Shown: one piece after another, positions 34,277 to 42,994 of the stretch
Numbering within the stretch: the first letter of the stretch is position 1
Layout of the letters: the number at the start of each line of letters is the position of its first letter
Assembly: GCF_013359695.1 (NCBI RefSeq)
Contig: NZ_JABFMU010000029.1
Coordinates: forward strand, 1 to 64,000
Source of the DNA: Pseudomonas sp. C2B4
GTDB lineage: Bacteria; Pseudomonadota; Gammaproteobacteria; Pseudomonadales; Pseudomonadaceae
Direction: 5' to 3'
DNA: 64,000 nt
Program-made: the position numbers and the translations under genes
The notes under the pieces: model-generated
Database searches by the model: none
Seen by the model: the letters and a program-made list of their open reading frames with translations, nothing else
Told to the model about the DNA's origin: nothing

Positions 34277-36001
34277 TTAAAGAGTCTCTGATCCGGTCAG
34301 GCGCTTGATGGTGCTGCGCAGGGTAGGGCTGTCGGGTTGTTCCTTGAGGAACTTGCCCCAGATTTGTCTGGCTTCGCGCTGCTTGCCATTGGCCCACAGC
34401 ACTTCACCCAGGTGCGCGGCGACTTCCTGGTCGGGGAAGCGCTCCAGCGCCTGACGCAGCAGGCGTTCCGCTTCGTCGAGGTTGCCCAGGCGGAAATTCA
34501 CCCAGCCAAGGCTGTCGAGTACCGCCGGATCTTCCGGGTTGATCTGGTGCGCCTGTTCGATCAGGGCCTTGGCTTCGGCATAACGCGTGGTGCGGTCGGA
34601 CAGCGTGTAGCCGAGGGCATTGAGCGCCATCGCGTTGTCCGGGTCGCGCTTGATGATCAGTCGCAGGTCCTTTTCCATCTGCGCCAGGTCATTGCGTTTT
34701 TCCGCCTGCATGGCTCGGGTATATAGCAGGTTGAGGTCGTCCGGGTATTGCTGCAGGGCTTTTTGCAGGACACTCCAGGCTTTATCGCCCTGTTTGTTGG
34801 CGGACAGGGCTTCGGCTTCGATCAGGTACAGCTGGATCGCGTATTCCGGTTGTTCATCGCGCTCGGCCGCGAGTTTGCTCTGGGCTTCGGCCGTCTTGCC
34901 GTTGTTCATCAGGATATCGGCCTGACGCAATTGGGCCGGCAGGTAATCGTTGCCCGGGCCGACCTGGCCGTATTCGATCAGCGCGCCCTGTGGATCGTTA
35001 CGTTCTTCGGCGATGCGCCCGAGGTTCAGGTGCGCGGAGTCGACGTGGCTTTCGCGGGCGATCAGGTCTTCCAGATAACCTTTGGCCTCGTCCCAGGCCT
35101 TGGCTTCGAGGCAAACCAGCGCCAGGGAGTAACGCAGCTCGTCATCTTCCGGGTACTGCTGGACCAGGCTCGAGAACTCGGCTTTGGCATCGTCCATGCG
35201 GTCCTGTTCGACCAGCATGCGGGCGTAGGTCAGGCGCAGGCGCTTGTCATCAGGGTATTTCTTGATGCTTTTTTGCAGCAGCGGCAAGGCTTCATCGCCG
35301 CGATCGAGGGTTTGCAGCAGGCGCGCACGCAGCAGGATCGGGGCGATCTCGCCATCGTCCGGTGGATTGTTTTCCAGAAGGGTCAGCGCGCCTCGGGAGT
35401 CGCCGTCCTGTTGCAACAGCAATGCCTTGCCGAAAATCAGCTGGCTGTTGTTCGGATGGCGCTGCAGCAAACGGTCGAAACTCTTCATTAAACCGTTGCG
35501 TGTGTCCTGGTCGGTGTCGGCCGCGGACAGGGCCAGGAAGTCGAAATGGGTGTCGCCCTTGCCTTGCAGGACTTTTTCCATATAAACCATGGAATCGTCA
35601 TAGCGCCCGGCACGCGCCAGTTGCACCGCTGCGGCCCGTTGCGCCTCAAGGTCGTCCGGGGCGTTCTTTGCCCAGATCAGTGCGGTGTCCAGGGCTGCCT
35701 GATCGGCGCCCAGGTATTCGGCAATGCGAAATGCCCGCTCGGAAATGCCAGGGTCCTGAGTATTGATGGCCTGGGTTACATAGTTGTCCAGCGCAATGTC
35801 GAAACGATTGCGCTGACCAGCCAGTTCCGCACTCAGCAGGCTGAAGACCGTGTCTTCGCTGAATGAGCTGTAAACCTTGGGTTTTTCAGGCGCCGGGGTG
35901 CTGTCTTCAGCCGGCGGCGTACCGTCCGACGATACGGGTGCCAAGGCCTGGCAGCCGCTGAGGAAGACAAAAGCGAGAAGCAACGCGGAAGATCTATTCA
36001 T
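34277..36001 (-). CDS. TPR-repeat lipoprotein upstream of lolB
   Basis: 574 aa. Signal and lipobox FLSGC (Cys about residue 17), a Pro/Ser-rich linker to about 45, then a series of tetratricopeptide repeats (for example ALDALGYTLSDRTTRYAEA and VLDSLGWVNFRLGNLDEAE) to the end. The TPR array suggests a scaffold for envelope protein complexes. The TPR-lolB-ispE order is conserved in Pseudomonas. The precise role is unknown. It is divergent from hemA with 236 bp between them. Confidence 0.9.
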   Translation of the reverse strand: MNRSSALLLAFVFLSGCQALAPVSSDGTPPAEDSTPAPEKPKVYSSFSEDTVFSLLSAELAGQRNRFDIALDNYVTQAINTQDPGISERAFRIAEYLGADQAALDTALIWAKNAPDDLEAQRAAAVQLARAGRYDDSMVYMEKVLQGKGDTHFDFLALSAADTDQDTRNGLMKSFDRLLQRHPNNSQLIFGKALLLQQDGDSRGALTLLENNPPDDGEIAPILLRARLLQTLDRGDEALPLLQKSIKKYPDDKRLRLTYARMLVEQDRMDDAKAEFSSLVQQYPEDDELRYSLALVCLEAKAWDEAKGYLEDLIARESHVDSAHLNLGRIAEERNDPQGALIEYGQVGPGNDYLPAQLRQADILMNNGKTAEAQSKLAAERDEQPEYAIQLYLIEAEALSANKQGDKAWSVLQKALQQYPDDLNLLYTRAMQAEKRNDLAQMEKDLRLIIKRDPDNAMALNALGYTLSDRTTRYAEAKALIEQAHQINPEDPAVLDSLGWVNFRLGNLDEAERLLRQALERFPDQEVAAHLGEVLWANGKQREARQIWGKFLKEQPDSPTLRSTIKRLTGSETL

Positions 36002-36237
36002 ATAGGAAGAGGACGACTAACCTGCGGTCGGATCATCATGACACAAGCCTTCGGTCAAACATAACCGGCCCGCCAATTTACCCGGTGCGGCACTCTGCGG
36101 AGGCACCGACGTCCGTGTAAACGAGAACCGCTCGCAACCCCTGCGACTGACTAACGAAGCGATAGATAGCGAGTAGTTGTTCTGAATCTGACGAAGTAGG
36201 ACAATTGCCGGCTTCACGTCACCATCAGCGACTTTGA

Positions 36238-37527
36238 ATGGCCTTCCTTGCACTCGGTATTAACCACAAGACTGCTTCAGTAGACGTCCGCGAGCGCGTG
36301 GCCTTTACCCCTGAGCAGCTGGTTGAGGCCTTGCAGCAGCTCTGCCGACTCACCGACAGCCGCGAAGCTGCGATCCTCTCCACCTGCAATCGCAGTGAAC
36401 TTTATATAGAACAGGATCACCTGTCGGCGGATATCGTACTGCGCTGGCTGGCCGAATATCATCAATTGAGCCTCGAAGAGCTGCGCGCGAGCAGTTATGT
36501 GCACGAAGATGATGCGGCAGTTCGTCACATGATGCGCGTCGCTTCCGGGCTCGATTCGCTGGTGCTGGGCGAACCGCAGATTCTCGGCCAGATGAAATCG
36601 GCCTACGCCGTGGCCCGCGAGGCCGGCACCATCGGGCCGTTGCTCGGGCGGCTGTTCCAGGCCACGTTCAACGCGGCCAAGCAGGTGCGTACCGACACGG
36701 CCATCGGTGAAAACCCGGTGTCCGTGGCGTTTGCCGCGGTCAGCCTGGCGAAACAGATTTTCAGCGACCTTCAACGCAGCCAGGCCTTGTTGATTGGCGC
36801 GGGCGAGACCATCACCCTGGTCGCCCGACACCTGCATGATCTCGGGGTAAAACGCATCGTCGTGGCCAACCGCACCCTGGAGCGCGCCAGCATCCTGGCC
36901 GAACAGTTCGGCGCACATGCGGTGCTGTTGTCCGACATTCCGGCAGAGCTGGTGCGCAGCGACATCGTGATCAGTTCGACCGCCAGCCAATTGCCGATTC
37001 TCGGCAAGGGCGCTGTCGAAAGTGCGCTGAAACTGCGTAAACACAAGCCGATTTTCATGGTGGATATCGCCGTTCCTCGCGATATCGAACCAGAAGTCGG
37101 CGAGTTGGACGACGTTTACCTGTATAGCGTCGACGATCTCCACGAAGTGGTTGCCGAGAACCTCAAGAGCCGTCAGGGCGCGGCGCAAGCGGCGGAAGAA
37201 ATGGTCTCGGTCGGTGCCGAGGATTTCATGGTCCGCCTGCGCGAATTGGCGGCAGTGGACGTGCTCAAGGCCTATCGTCAACAGAGCGAACGCCTGCGTG
37301 ACGAAGAACTGCAAAAGGCCCAGCGCCTGCTGGCCAATGGCGGCAGTGCCGAAGAAGTGCTGGTGCAACTGGCGCGTGGCCTGACCAACAAACTGTTGCA
37401 CGCACCGAGCGTGCAGTTGAAAAAGCTCTCTGCCGAAGGTCGCCTCGATGCGCTGGCGATGGCCCAGGAACTCTTTGCCCTTAATGAGGGCTCATCGGAA
37501 AGCTTTTCGGATAAAAAACCGCAATGA
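36238..37527 (+). CDS. hemA: Glutamyl-tRNA reductase
   Basis: 429 aa; first step of the C5 route to 5-aminolevulinate. The N-terminus LALGINHKTASVDVRE is canonical, catalytic Cys50 sits in LSTCNRSELY, the NADPH site is IGAGETI, and the C-terminal dimerisation helix is present. It opens the hemA-prfA-prmC-moeB-murI operon and overlaps prfA by 4 nt. The 236-bp gap upstream holds its promoter, which I could not place confidently. Confidence 0.96.
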   Translation: MAFLALGINHKTASVDVRERVAFTPEQLVEALQQLCRLTDSREAAILSTCNRSELYIEQDHLSADIVLRWLAEYHQLSLEELRASSYVHEDDAAVRHMMRVASGLDSLVLGEPQILGQMKSAYAVAREAGTIGPLLGRLFQATFNAAKQVRTDTAIGENPVSVAFAAVSLAKQIFSDLQRSQALLIGAGETITLVARHLHDLGVKRIVVANRTLERASILAEQFGAHAVLLSDIPAELVRSDIVISSTASQLPILGKGAVESALKLRKHKPIFMVDIAVPRDIEPEVGELDDVYLYSVDDLHEVVAENLKSRQGAAQAAEEMVSVGAEDFMVRLRELAAVDVLKAYRQQSERLRDEELQKAQRLLANGGSAEEVLVQLARGLTNKLLHAPSVQLKKLSAEGRLDALAMAQELFALNEGSSESFSDKKPQ

Positions 37528-38606
37528 AAGCGTCACTGCTCAATAAACTGGACATTCTCCAGGACCGTTTCGAAGAACTGACCGCGCTGCTTGGCGACGC
37601 CGAAGTCATTTCCGATCAGAACAAGTTTCGCGCTTATTCCAAGGAATATGCGGAAGTCGAACCGGTTGTCGAAGCCTATAAACAGTTGCTCAAGGTGCAG
37701 GCTGACCTCGAAGGTGCCCAGGCACTGCTCAAGGACAGCGACCCGGACATGCGTGAAATGGCCGTGGAAGAAGTCCGTGAGGCCAAGGAGCGCCTGGTCG
37801 AACTGGAAGCCAACCTGCAACGCATGCTGCTGCCCAAGGATCCGAACGACGGACGCAACGTGTTCCTCGAAATCCGCGCCGGCACCGGTGGCGACGAGGC
37901 GGCGATTTTCTCCGGCGACCTGTTCCGCATGTACTCGCGCTATGCCGAGCGGCGTGGCTGGCGGGTGGAGATCCTCTCGGAAAACGAGGGTGAGCACGGC
38001 GGCTATAAAGAAGTCATCGCCCGGGTCGAAGGCGACAACGTCTACGGCAAGCTGAAGTTCGAATCCGGCGCCCATCGCGTGCAACGGGTCCCGGCGACAG
38101 AGTCCCAGGGTCGCATTCACACCTCGGCCTGCACCGTGGCGGTACTGCCCGAGCCGGACGAACAGGAAGCGATCGAAATCAACCCGGCGGACCTGCGGAT
38201 CGATACCTACCGCTCCTCCGGTGCCGGCGGTCAGCACGTCAACAAGACCGATTCGGCGATCCGCATCACCCACTTGCCGTCCGGTATCGTGGTCGAGTGC
38301 CAGGAAGAGCGTTCGCAGCACAAGAACCGTGCCCGGGCGATGGCCTGGCTGTCCGCCAAGCTCAATGACCAGCAGACCAGCGCCGCCGCCAATGCCATCG
38401 CCAGCGAACGCAAGTTGCTGGTGGGCTCGGGTGATCGCTCCGAACGCATCCGTACTTACAACTTTGCCCAAGGGCGGGTGACTGATCATCGGGTCAACCT
38501 GACGCTGTACTCCCTCGATGAAATCCTCGCCGGAGGCGTCGAGGCAGTGATTGAGCCGCTGCTGGCCGAATACCAGGCCGATCAATTGGCAGCGATAGGT
38601 GAGTAA
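37524..38606 (+). CDS. prfA: Peptide chain release factor 1
   Basis: 360 aa. RF1 stop-codon recognition motif P-A-T (190-192) and catalytic GGQ (235-237). It reads UAA and UAG and triggers peptide release; the GGQ glutamine is the target of PrmC, encoded next. The start overlaps hemA by 4 nt (ATGA) and the stop TAA is directly followed by the prmC ATG. The 624-codon minus-strand frame across prfA and prmC is a shadow. Confidence 0.97.
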   Translation: MKASLLNKLDILQDRFEELTALLGDAEVISDQNKFRAYSKEYAEVEPVVEAYKQLLKVQADLEGAQALLKDSDPDMREMAVEEVREAKERLVELEANLQRMLLPKDPNDGRNVFLEIRAGTGGDEAAIFSGDLFRMYSRYAERRGWRVEILSENEGEHGGYKEVIARVEGDNVYGKLKFESGAHRVQRVPATESQGRIHTSACTVAVLPEPDEQEAIEINPADLRIDTYRSSGAGGQHVNKTDSAIRITHLPSGIVVECQEERSQHKNRARAMAWLSAKLNDQQTSAAANAIASERKLLVGSGDRSERIRTYNFAQGRVTDHRVNLTLYSLDEILAGGVEAVIEPLLAEYQADQLAAIGE

Positions 38607-39437
38607 ATGACGATCATTGCCAGTTTGTTGCGCGCCGCCGATTTGCCCGATTCGCCCACGGCGCGTCTGGATGCCGAATTGTTGCTGGCGGCAGCGTTGG
38701 GCAAGTCCCGCAGCTTTCTGCACACATGGCCCGAGCGCATCGTCCCGAGCGAAGCGGCACTGACCTTCGCCGAGTACCTGCAGCGTCGCCGTGGCGGTGA
38801 GCCGGTGGCTTACATTCTCGGTCAGCAAGGTTTCTGGAAGCTCGATCTGGAAGTGGCGCCGCACACGCTGATCCCGCGTCCAGACACCGAGTTGTTGGTG
38901 GAGGCCGCACTCGAACTGCTGCCGGCCACACCGGCAAAAGTGCTGGACCTTGGCACCGGTAGCGGCGCCATCGCTCTGGCCCTGGCCAGCGAGCGTCCGG
39001 CATGGAAGGTGACCGCCGTGGATCGCGTGCTCGAAGCTGTGGCCCTGGCCGAGCGCAATCGCCAGCGCCTGCACCTGAACAACGCCACGGTACTGAGCAG
39101 TCACTGGTTCAGCGCTCTGGAAGGCCAGCGTTTTCAGCTGATTATCAGCAATCCGCCGTATATCGCCGCGACCGATCCGCACCTGGTGGAGGGCGACGTG
39201 CGTTTCGAGCCGGCCAGTGCATTGGTGGCCGGCATCGACGGGCTCGACGATCTGCGCTTGATCGTCGCCCAGGCGCCGGATCATCTGGAGGTCGGTGGTT
39301 GGCTGATGCTCGAACACGGATACGACCAGGCCGAGGCGGTACGCGACCTGTTGTTGACCCGTGGTTTTGAAGAGGTCCACAGCCGCACCGATCTTGGCGG
39401 TCATCAACGCATCAGTCTGGGACGTTTGCCGTGCTGA
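38607..39437 (+). CDS. prmC: Release factor glutamine methyltransferase
   Basis: 276 aa SAM methyltransferase that methylates the GGQ glutamine of RF1 and RF2. SAM loop LDLGTGSGAIALALA (about residues 114-128) and catalytic NPPY (ISNPPYIA, about 180-187). It directly follows prfA with no gap and overlaps moeB by 7 nt. Confidence 0.96.
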   Translation: MTIIASLLRAADLPDSPTARLDAELLLAAALGKSRSFLHTWPERIVPSEAALTFAEYLQRRRGGEPVAYILGQQGFWKLDLEVAPHTLIPRPDTELLVEAALELLPATPAKVLDLGTGSGAIALALASERPAWKVTAVDRVLEAVALAERNRQRLHLNNATVLSSHWFSALEGQRFQLIISNPPYIAATDPHLVEGDVRFEPASALVAGIDGLDDLRLIVAQAPDHLEVGGWLMLEHGYDQAEAVRDLLLTRGFEEVHSRTDLGGHQRISLGRLPC

Positions 39438-40186
39438 ATGATCAGGAATTGCTGCGTTACAGCCGGCAGATTCTGCTGGCGCACATCGACATCGACGGTC
39501 AGTTGCGGCTTAAAGACAGCCGGGTATTGATCGTCGGCCTTGGCGGTCTTGGTGCGCCGGTGGCGCTGTACCTTGCGGCGGCGGGTGTGGGTGAGTTGCA
39601 TCTGGCGGACTTTGATACGGTCGATCTGACCAACCTGCAACGCCAGATCATTCATGACACCGACAGCGTCGGCATGAGCAAAGTCGATTCGGCGATCAAG
39701 CGCCTGACGGCCATCAATCCCGAGATTCAACTGGTCGCCCATCGCGCAGCGCTGGATGAAGACTCCCTGGCTGCTGTTGTGGCGGGAGTAGATCTGGTCC
39801 TCGACTGTTCCGACAACTTTTCCACCCGTGAAGCGGTCAATGCAGCTTGCGTCGCCACCGGAAAACCACTGGTTAGTGGCGCGGCGATACGTCTTGAGGG
39901 GCAGTTGTCGGTGTTCGATCCGCGACGTCCGGAGAGCCCGTGCTACCACTGTTTATACGGGCACGGCAGCGAGGCGGAATTGACCTGCAGCGAAGCCGGA
40001 GTGGTCGGTCCGTTGGTGGGGCTGGTCGGCAGCCTGCAAGCCCTCGAAGCACTGAAGCTGCTGGCGGGTTTTGGCGAACCGCTGGTAGGGCGCCTGTTGT
40101 TGATCGACGCGTTGGGCTCGCGCTTCCGTGAGTTGCGGGTCAAGCGCGATCCGGGCTGCAGCGTCTGTGGGTCCAAGCATGCGTGA
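39431..40186 (+). CDS. moeB: MoeB/ThiF-type adenylyltransferase
   Basis: 251 aa E1-like enzyme. Nucleotide loop VGLGGLGAPVALYLAAAG, catalytic Arg region NLQRQIIHDT, and two zinc-binding CxxC pairs (CYHC about residue 172, CSVC near the C-terminus). MoeB adenylates MoaD in molybdopterin synthesis; ThiF-like or HesA-like use cannot be excluded, as family members are very similar and no moaD or thiS is adjacent. It overlaps both neighbours (7 and 8 nt). Confidence 0.9.
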   Translation: MLNDQELLRYSRQILLAHIDIDGQLRLKDSRVLIVGLGGLGAPVALYLAAAGVGELHLADFDTVDLTNLQRQIIHDTDSVGMSKVDSAIKRLTAINPEIQLVAHRAALDEDSLAAVVAGVDLVLDCSDNFSTREAVNAACVATGKPLVSGAAIRLEGQLSVFDPRRPESPCYHCLYGHGSEAELTCSEAGVVGPLVGLVGSLQALEALKLLAGFGEPLVGRLLLIDALGSRFRELRVKRDPGCSVCGSKHA

Positions 40187-40970
40187 AGCGCCCATAGGCG
40201 TGTTCGACTCTGGTGTCGGCGGGCTTTCGGTGCTGGCCGAGATCCAGCGTTTGTTGCCCAATGAATCTCTTTTGTACGTCGCCGATTGCGGGAATATTCC
40301 TTACGGCGAGAAAACCCCGGAATTTATCCGACAGCGTTGCAGCGTCATGGCCGATTTTTTTCAACGGCAGGGCGCCAAGGCACTGGTACTGGCCTGCAAC
40401 ACCGCAACGGTCGCGGGCGTTGCAGACCTGCGCCGGGATTATCCCGAATGGCCCATCGTCGGCATGGAGCCAGCGGTCAAACCCGCCGCCGCGGCCACCC
40501 GCAGCGGTGTGGTCGGGGTGCTGGCCACGACGGGCACGCTACAAAGCGCCAAGTTCGCGGCGTTGCTCGATCGCTTCGCTGCCGATGTACGGGTGATCAC
40601 CCAACCTTGCCCGGGGTTGGTCGAGCTGATCGAGAAGGGCGATCTGCACAGTCCCGCCCTGCGCCAGTTGCTTGAAGATTATGTGCGTCCTCTGCTCGGC
40701 GCGGGTGCAGACACCATCATCCTCGGCTGCACCCATTACCCCTTCCTCAAACCGCTGCTCCAGCAGATGATCCCCGACGACATCAGCCTGATCGACACCG
40801 GCGCCGCTGTAGCACGACAGCTCCAACGCTTGCTGGCCGAGCGAGAGCTGCTTGCCGATGGGCCTGTCCGTGCTGCGCAGTTCTGGACCAGTGCTGATCC
40901 GGATCATTTCAGAAATATCTTACCTATTTTGTGGAATACCGCTGGCATTGTGCAAAGCTTTCAAGGGTAA
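40179..40970 (+). CDS. murI: Glutamate racemase
   Basis: 263 aa from ATG 40179, overlapping the moeB end by 8 nt. It makes D-glutamate for peptidoglycan. The two catalytic cysteines are in ACNTAT (about residue 72) and GCTHYP (about 184); the N-terminal IGVFDSGVGGLSVL with Asp is typical. It is the last gene of the hemA operon; 115 nt follow before pagL. Confidence 0.95.
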   Translation: MREAPIGVFDSGVGGLSVLAEIQRLLPNESLLYVADCGNIPYGEKTPEFIRQRCSVMADFFQRQGAKALVLACNTATVAGVADLRRDYPEWPIVGMEPAVKPAAAATRSGVVGVLATTGTLQSAKFAALLDRFAADVRVITQPCPGLVELIEKGDLHSPALRQLLEDYVRPLLGAGADTIILGCTHYPFLKPLLQQMIPDDISLIDTGAAVARQLQRLLAERELLADGPVRAAQFWTSADPDHFRNILPILWNTAGIVQSFQG

Positions 40971-41085
40971 GCACATTGGGGTAAGCCAACAGATGGGGTG
41001 AACTTCTGATAAACCGTCGACTTCTATAGCTGTGTGCGTCAAGCAACAAAAAAAACAAACGAAATCGGGCGGAAAGGATGTTTCT

Positions 41086-41604
41086 ATGAAGCGACTATTT
41101 TGCTTGGCCGCGATTGCGGTCGCACTGATGGGGCACAGTTTTACCGCGCAAGCGGCAGGCGTTGAGTTCGGGGTCGGCCAGACGGGCGAGTCGACCATGA
41201 CCTATCGCTTGGGCATGCAATTCGATTGGGACAAGAGCTGGTGGCAGAGTGACCTGGGTCGATTGACCGGTTACTGGAGCGGTGCCTACACCTATTGGGA
41301 CGGCGACAAAACCTCCAGCAATCACAGCCTGTCGTTCTCTCCCGTATTCGTTTACGAGTTTGCCGGCCAGAACATCAAGCCGTACGTTGAGCTGGGCGTG
41401 GGGGTTGCGGTGTTTTCCAGCACCGAAGTCGAAAACAACAATCTGGGCAGTGCGTTTCAGTTCGAAGATCGATTCGGTGTCGGTTTGCGCTTTGCGGGCG
41501 GACATGAAGTCGGGATTCGCGCAACGCACTATTCCAATGCCGGGATTACCAGCCCGAACGATGGTGTAGAAAGTTACGCGCTGCATTACACGATGCCGCT
41601 GTAA
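41086..41604 (+). CDS. pagL: Lipid A 3-O-deacylase PagL
   Basis: 172 aa from ATG 41086 with a signal peptide (MKRLFCLAAIAVALMGHSFT..., cut after AQA). The rest is an eight-strand outer-membrane barrel. The catalytic triad known from P. aeruginosa PagL (His, Ser two later, Glu fourteen later) is visible as H-Y-S ... E in THYSNAGITSPNDGVE. PagL removes the 3-position acyl chain of lipid A. The C-terminus ALHYTMPL is a barrel-end strand. SD GGAAAGGA upstream. Confidence 0.92.
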   Translation: MKRLFCLAAIAVALMGHSFTAQAAGVEFGVGQTGESTMTYRLGMQFDWDKSWWQSDLGRLTGYWSGAYTYWDGDKTSSNHSLSFSPVFVYEFAGQNIKPYVELGVGVAVFSSTEVENNNLGSAFQFEDRFGVGLRFAGGHEVGIRATHYSNAGITSPNDGVESYALHYTMPL

Positions 41605-41621
41605 TCCGCCGATGCTTTCAA

Positions 41622-41649
41622 TGTGGGAGCGAGCAGGCTCGCTCCCACA
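41622..41649. repeat. Collapsed REP: perfect 28-nt palindrome
   Basis: TGTGGGAGCGAGC-AG-GCTCGCTCCCACA. It looks like a REPIN whose spacer and both inner REP parts have been lost, leaving two outer halves face to face between pagL and the YkgJ-like gene. Confidence 0.8.
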
Positions 41650-41670
41650 GGTATCCAGAGAACACTGTCT

Positions 41671-41976
41671 TCAGCGATACGCCGTCAAGATTCCCTGGCG
41701 TTCTTCAATGCATTCCGGTGCGCCCGTCTCGAACTCCCGGCAGATCAGTGGGCGTTTTTCGTAGATGGTGCACATCATCGTGTCGCGATCCAATGCGGCG
41801 CACCAGCCGTCATCCAGACGCAACATGACTTCCCCGCCCCAGTCATCGGTATCGATAAATCGCTCGGGCACACCGGTGTCGGTGATCAGCATGACTTCAA
41901 GCTGGCAACAACAGGCTGCGCAGGTCGAGCACGTGACGGCCGTCTCGGTGATTTGCGTGTGGGGAATGGTATTCAT
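41671..41976 (-). CDS. YkgJ-family cysteine-cluster protein
   Basis: 101 aa from ATG 41976; the frame is open to 42039 but the family begins with the Cys motif soon after this Met. The Cys pattern CSTCAACCC near residue 16 and CTIYEKRPLICREFE near residue 69 define the UPF0153/YkgJ zinc- or iron-binding family. The function is unknown. Convergent with pagL, with a REP palindrome between. Confidence 0.88.
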   Translation of the reverse strand: MNTIPHTQITETAVTCSTCAACCCQLEVMLITDTGVPERFIDTDDWGGEVMLRLDDGWCAALDRDTMMCTIYEKRPLICREFETGAPECIEERQGILTAYR

Positions 41977-42067
41977 GGCGCGCAGTGTAAGGCAGTCGGC
42001 CGCCAGTGTGTGAAAGCGCTGACGGACGCTCTGCTTCATCCGCCAGGCTTGAGTCGTGCGCTTATGG

Positions 42068-42844
42068 TCAGTCCTTGATCGGCGGACTGCTGTGTACCAT
42101 GCGCTCGCCGATTTCCCACTTCACCTGATCAGGCATATTCGAGAGCGGCCAGAGCGCAGCCATGAACAGCCCTGGAAACGCGATTTCCAGCGGACGATCC
42201 TTGAGTTGGGCGAAAATGTGTCGTGCGGCTTTATCCGCTGGCCAACTGTGCGGCATCTGCAAATCGTTGTTCATCGTCGGCGACTTATCGACAGAACCGG
42301 GGCCGACAACCGTGACTTCGATGCCCTCTGGTGCCAGTGCTATGCGCCGGGATTCAAACAGATGTCGCATCCCGGCTATTGAAGTGCCCTTGGCTTCAGC
42401 CCGGGGCAGCGGCAGGAAAGTCACTGAACTGGCCATACCTACCAGATGCGGCGCGATACCATTCTGCAACAGTGGCAAGGCGGCTTCGATGCAAAAGCTG
42501 CTGGCGAGCAAATTAGTGCGCACCACATGTTCGACAATCGAAGCGTCGAGCTGTTTGGCGTCCACGTATTCGCAGGTGCCACCGTTGATGATGACCGTGT
42601 CCAGGGAGCCCCAGGCTTCGGCGATCTGTTCACCGATTTCCCGCACGGTCTGACTATCCGTCAGATCGCCAGCCACTATCAGTACCTGGCCTGGAAAGCG
42701 CTGGGACAAAACGCTCAACGGCTCCCCCGAGCGTGAACTCACTGCCAGATGGGCGCCGGTTTTCAGTATTTCTTCAGCCAACGCTGCGCCAATGCCGTTG
42801 CTTGCCCCGGTCAGCCAGTATCTTCGTGGTGGTGTAAGGCTCAT
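42068..42844 (-). CDS. SDR-fold protein with altered active site
   Basis: 258 aa from ATG 42844. A Rossmann NAD(P) motif TGASNGIG is present (residues 12-19), and VIINGGTCEYV sits in the NNAG position. The Ser strand (GMASSVTFLPLP) is normal, but the catalytic YxxxK is replaced: the aligned segment reads KGTSI, with Lys for Tyr and Ile for Lys. The C-terminus has a hydrophobic stretch (FPGLFMAALWPL). It is the last gene on the minus strand of the photolyase cluster, 150 bp after phrB. It may be a non-catalytic or altered reductase. Confidence 0.85.
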   Translation of the reverse strand: MSLTPPRRYWLTGASNGIGAALAEEILKTGAHLAVSSRSGEPLSVLSQRFPGQVLIVAGDLTDSQTVREIGEQIAEAWGSLDTVIINGGTCEYVDAKQLDASIVEHVVRTNLLASSFCIEAALPLLQNGIAPHLVGMASSVTFLPLPRAEAKGTSIAGMRHLFESRRIALAPEGIEVTVVGPGSVDKSPTMNNDLQMPHSWPADKAARHIFAQLKDRPLEIAFPGLFMAALWPLSNMPDQVKWEIGERMVHSSPPIKD

Positions 42845-42994
42845 TCCATTCTCCCCATCACCCGGGCAATCACCCGGCCCCATATTGATAAAAGTTCACA
42901 AAACAGTGCCCCGGTCCTGCAAGCGTCCCGGTGGCAATAAACTTTTTCGTGCCAAACCACGGTTGCCGGAGAGCGCTGCGTGGACTGCACACAG

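Noticed and set aside
37533..39407. 624-codon minus-strand open frame opposite prfA and prmC
   Set aside because: Spans two well-identified genes on the other strand and has no SD or recognisable domain.
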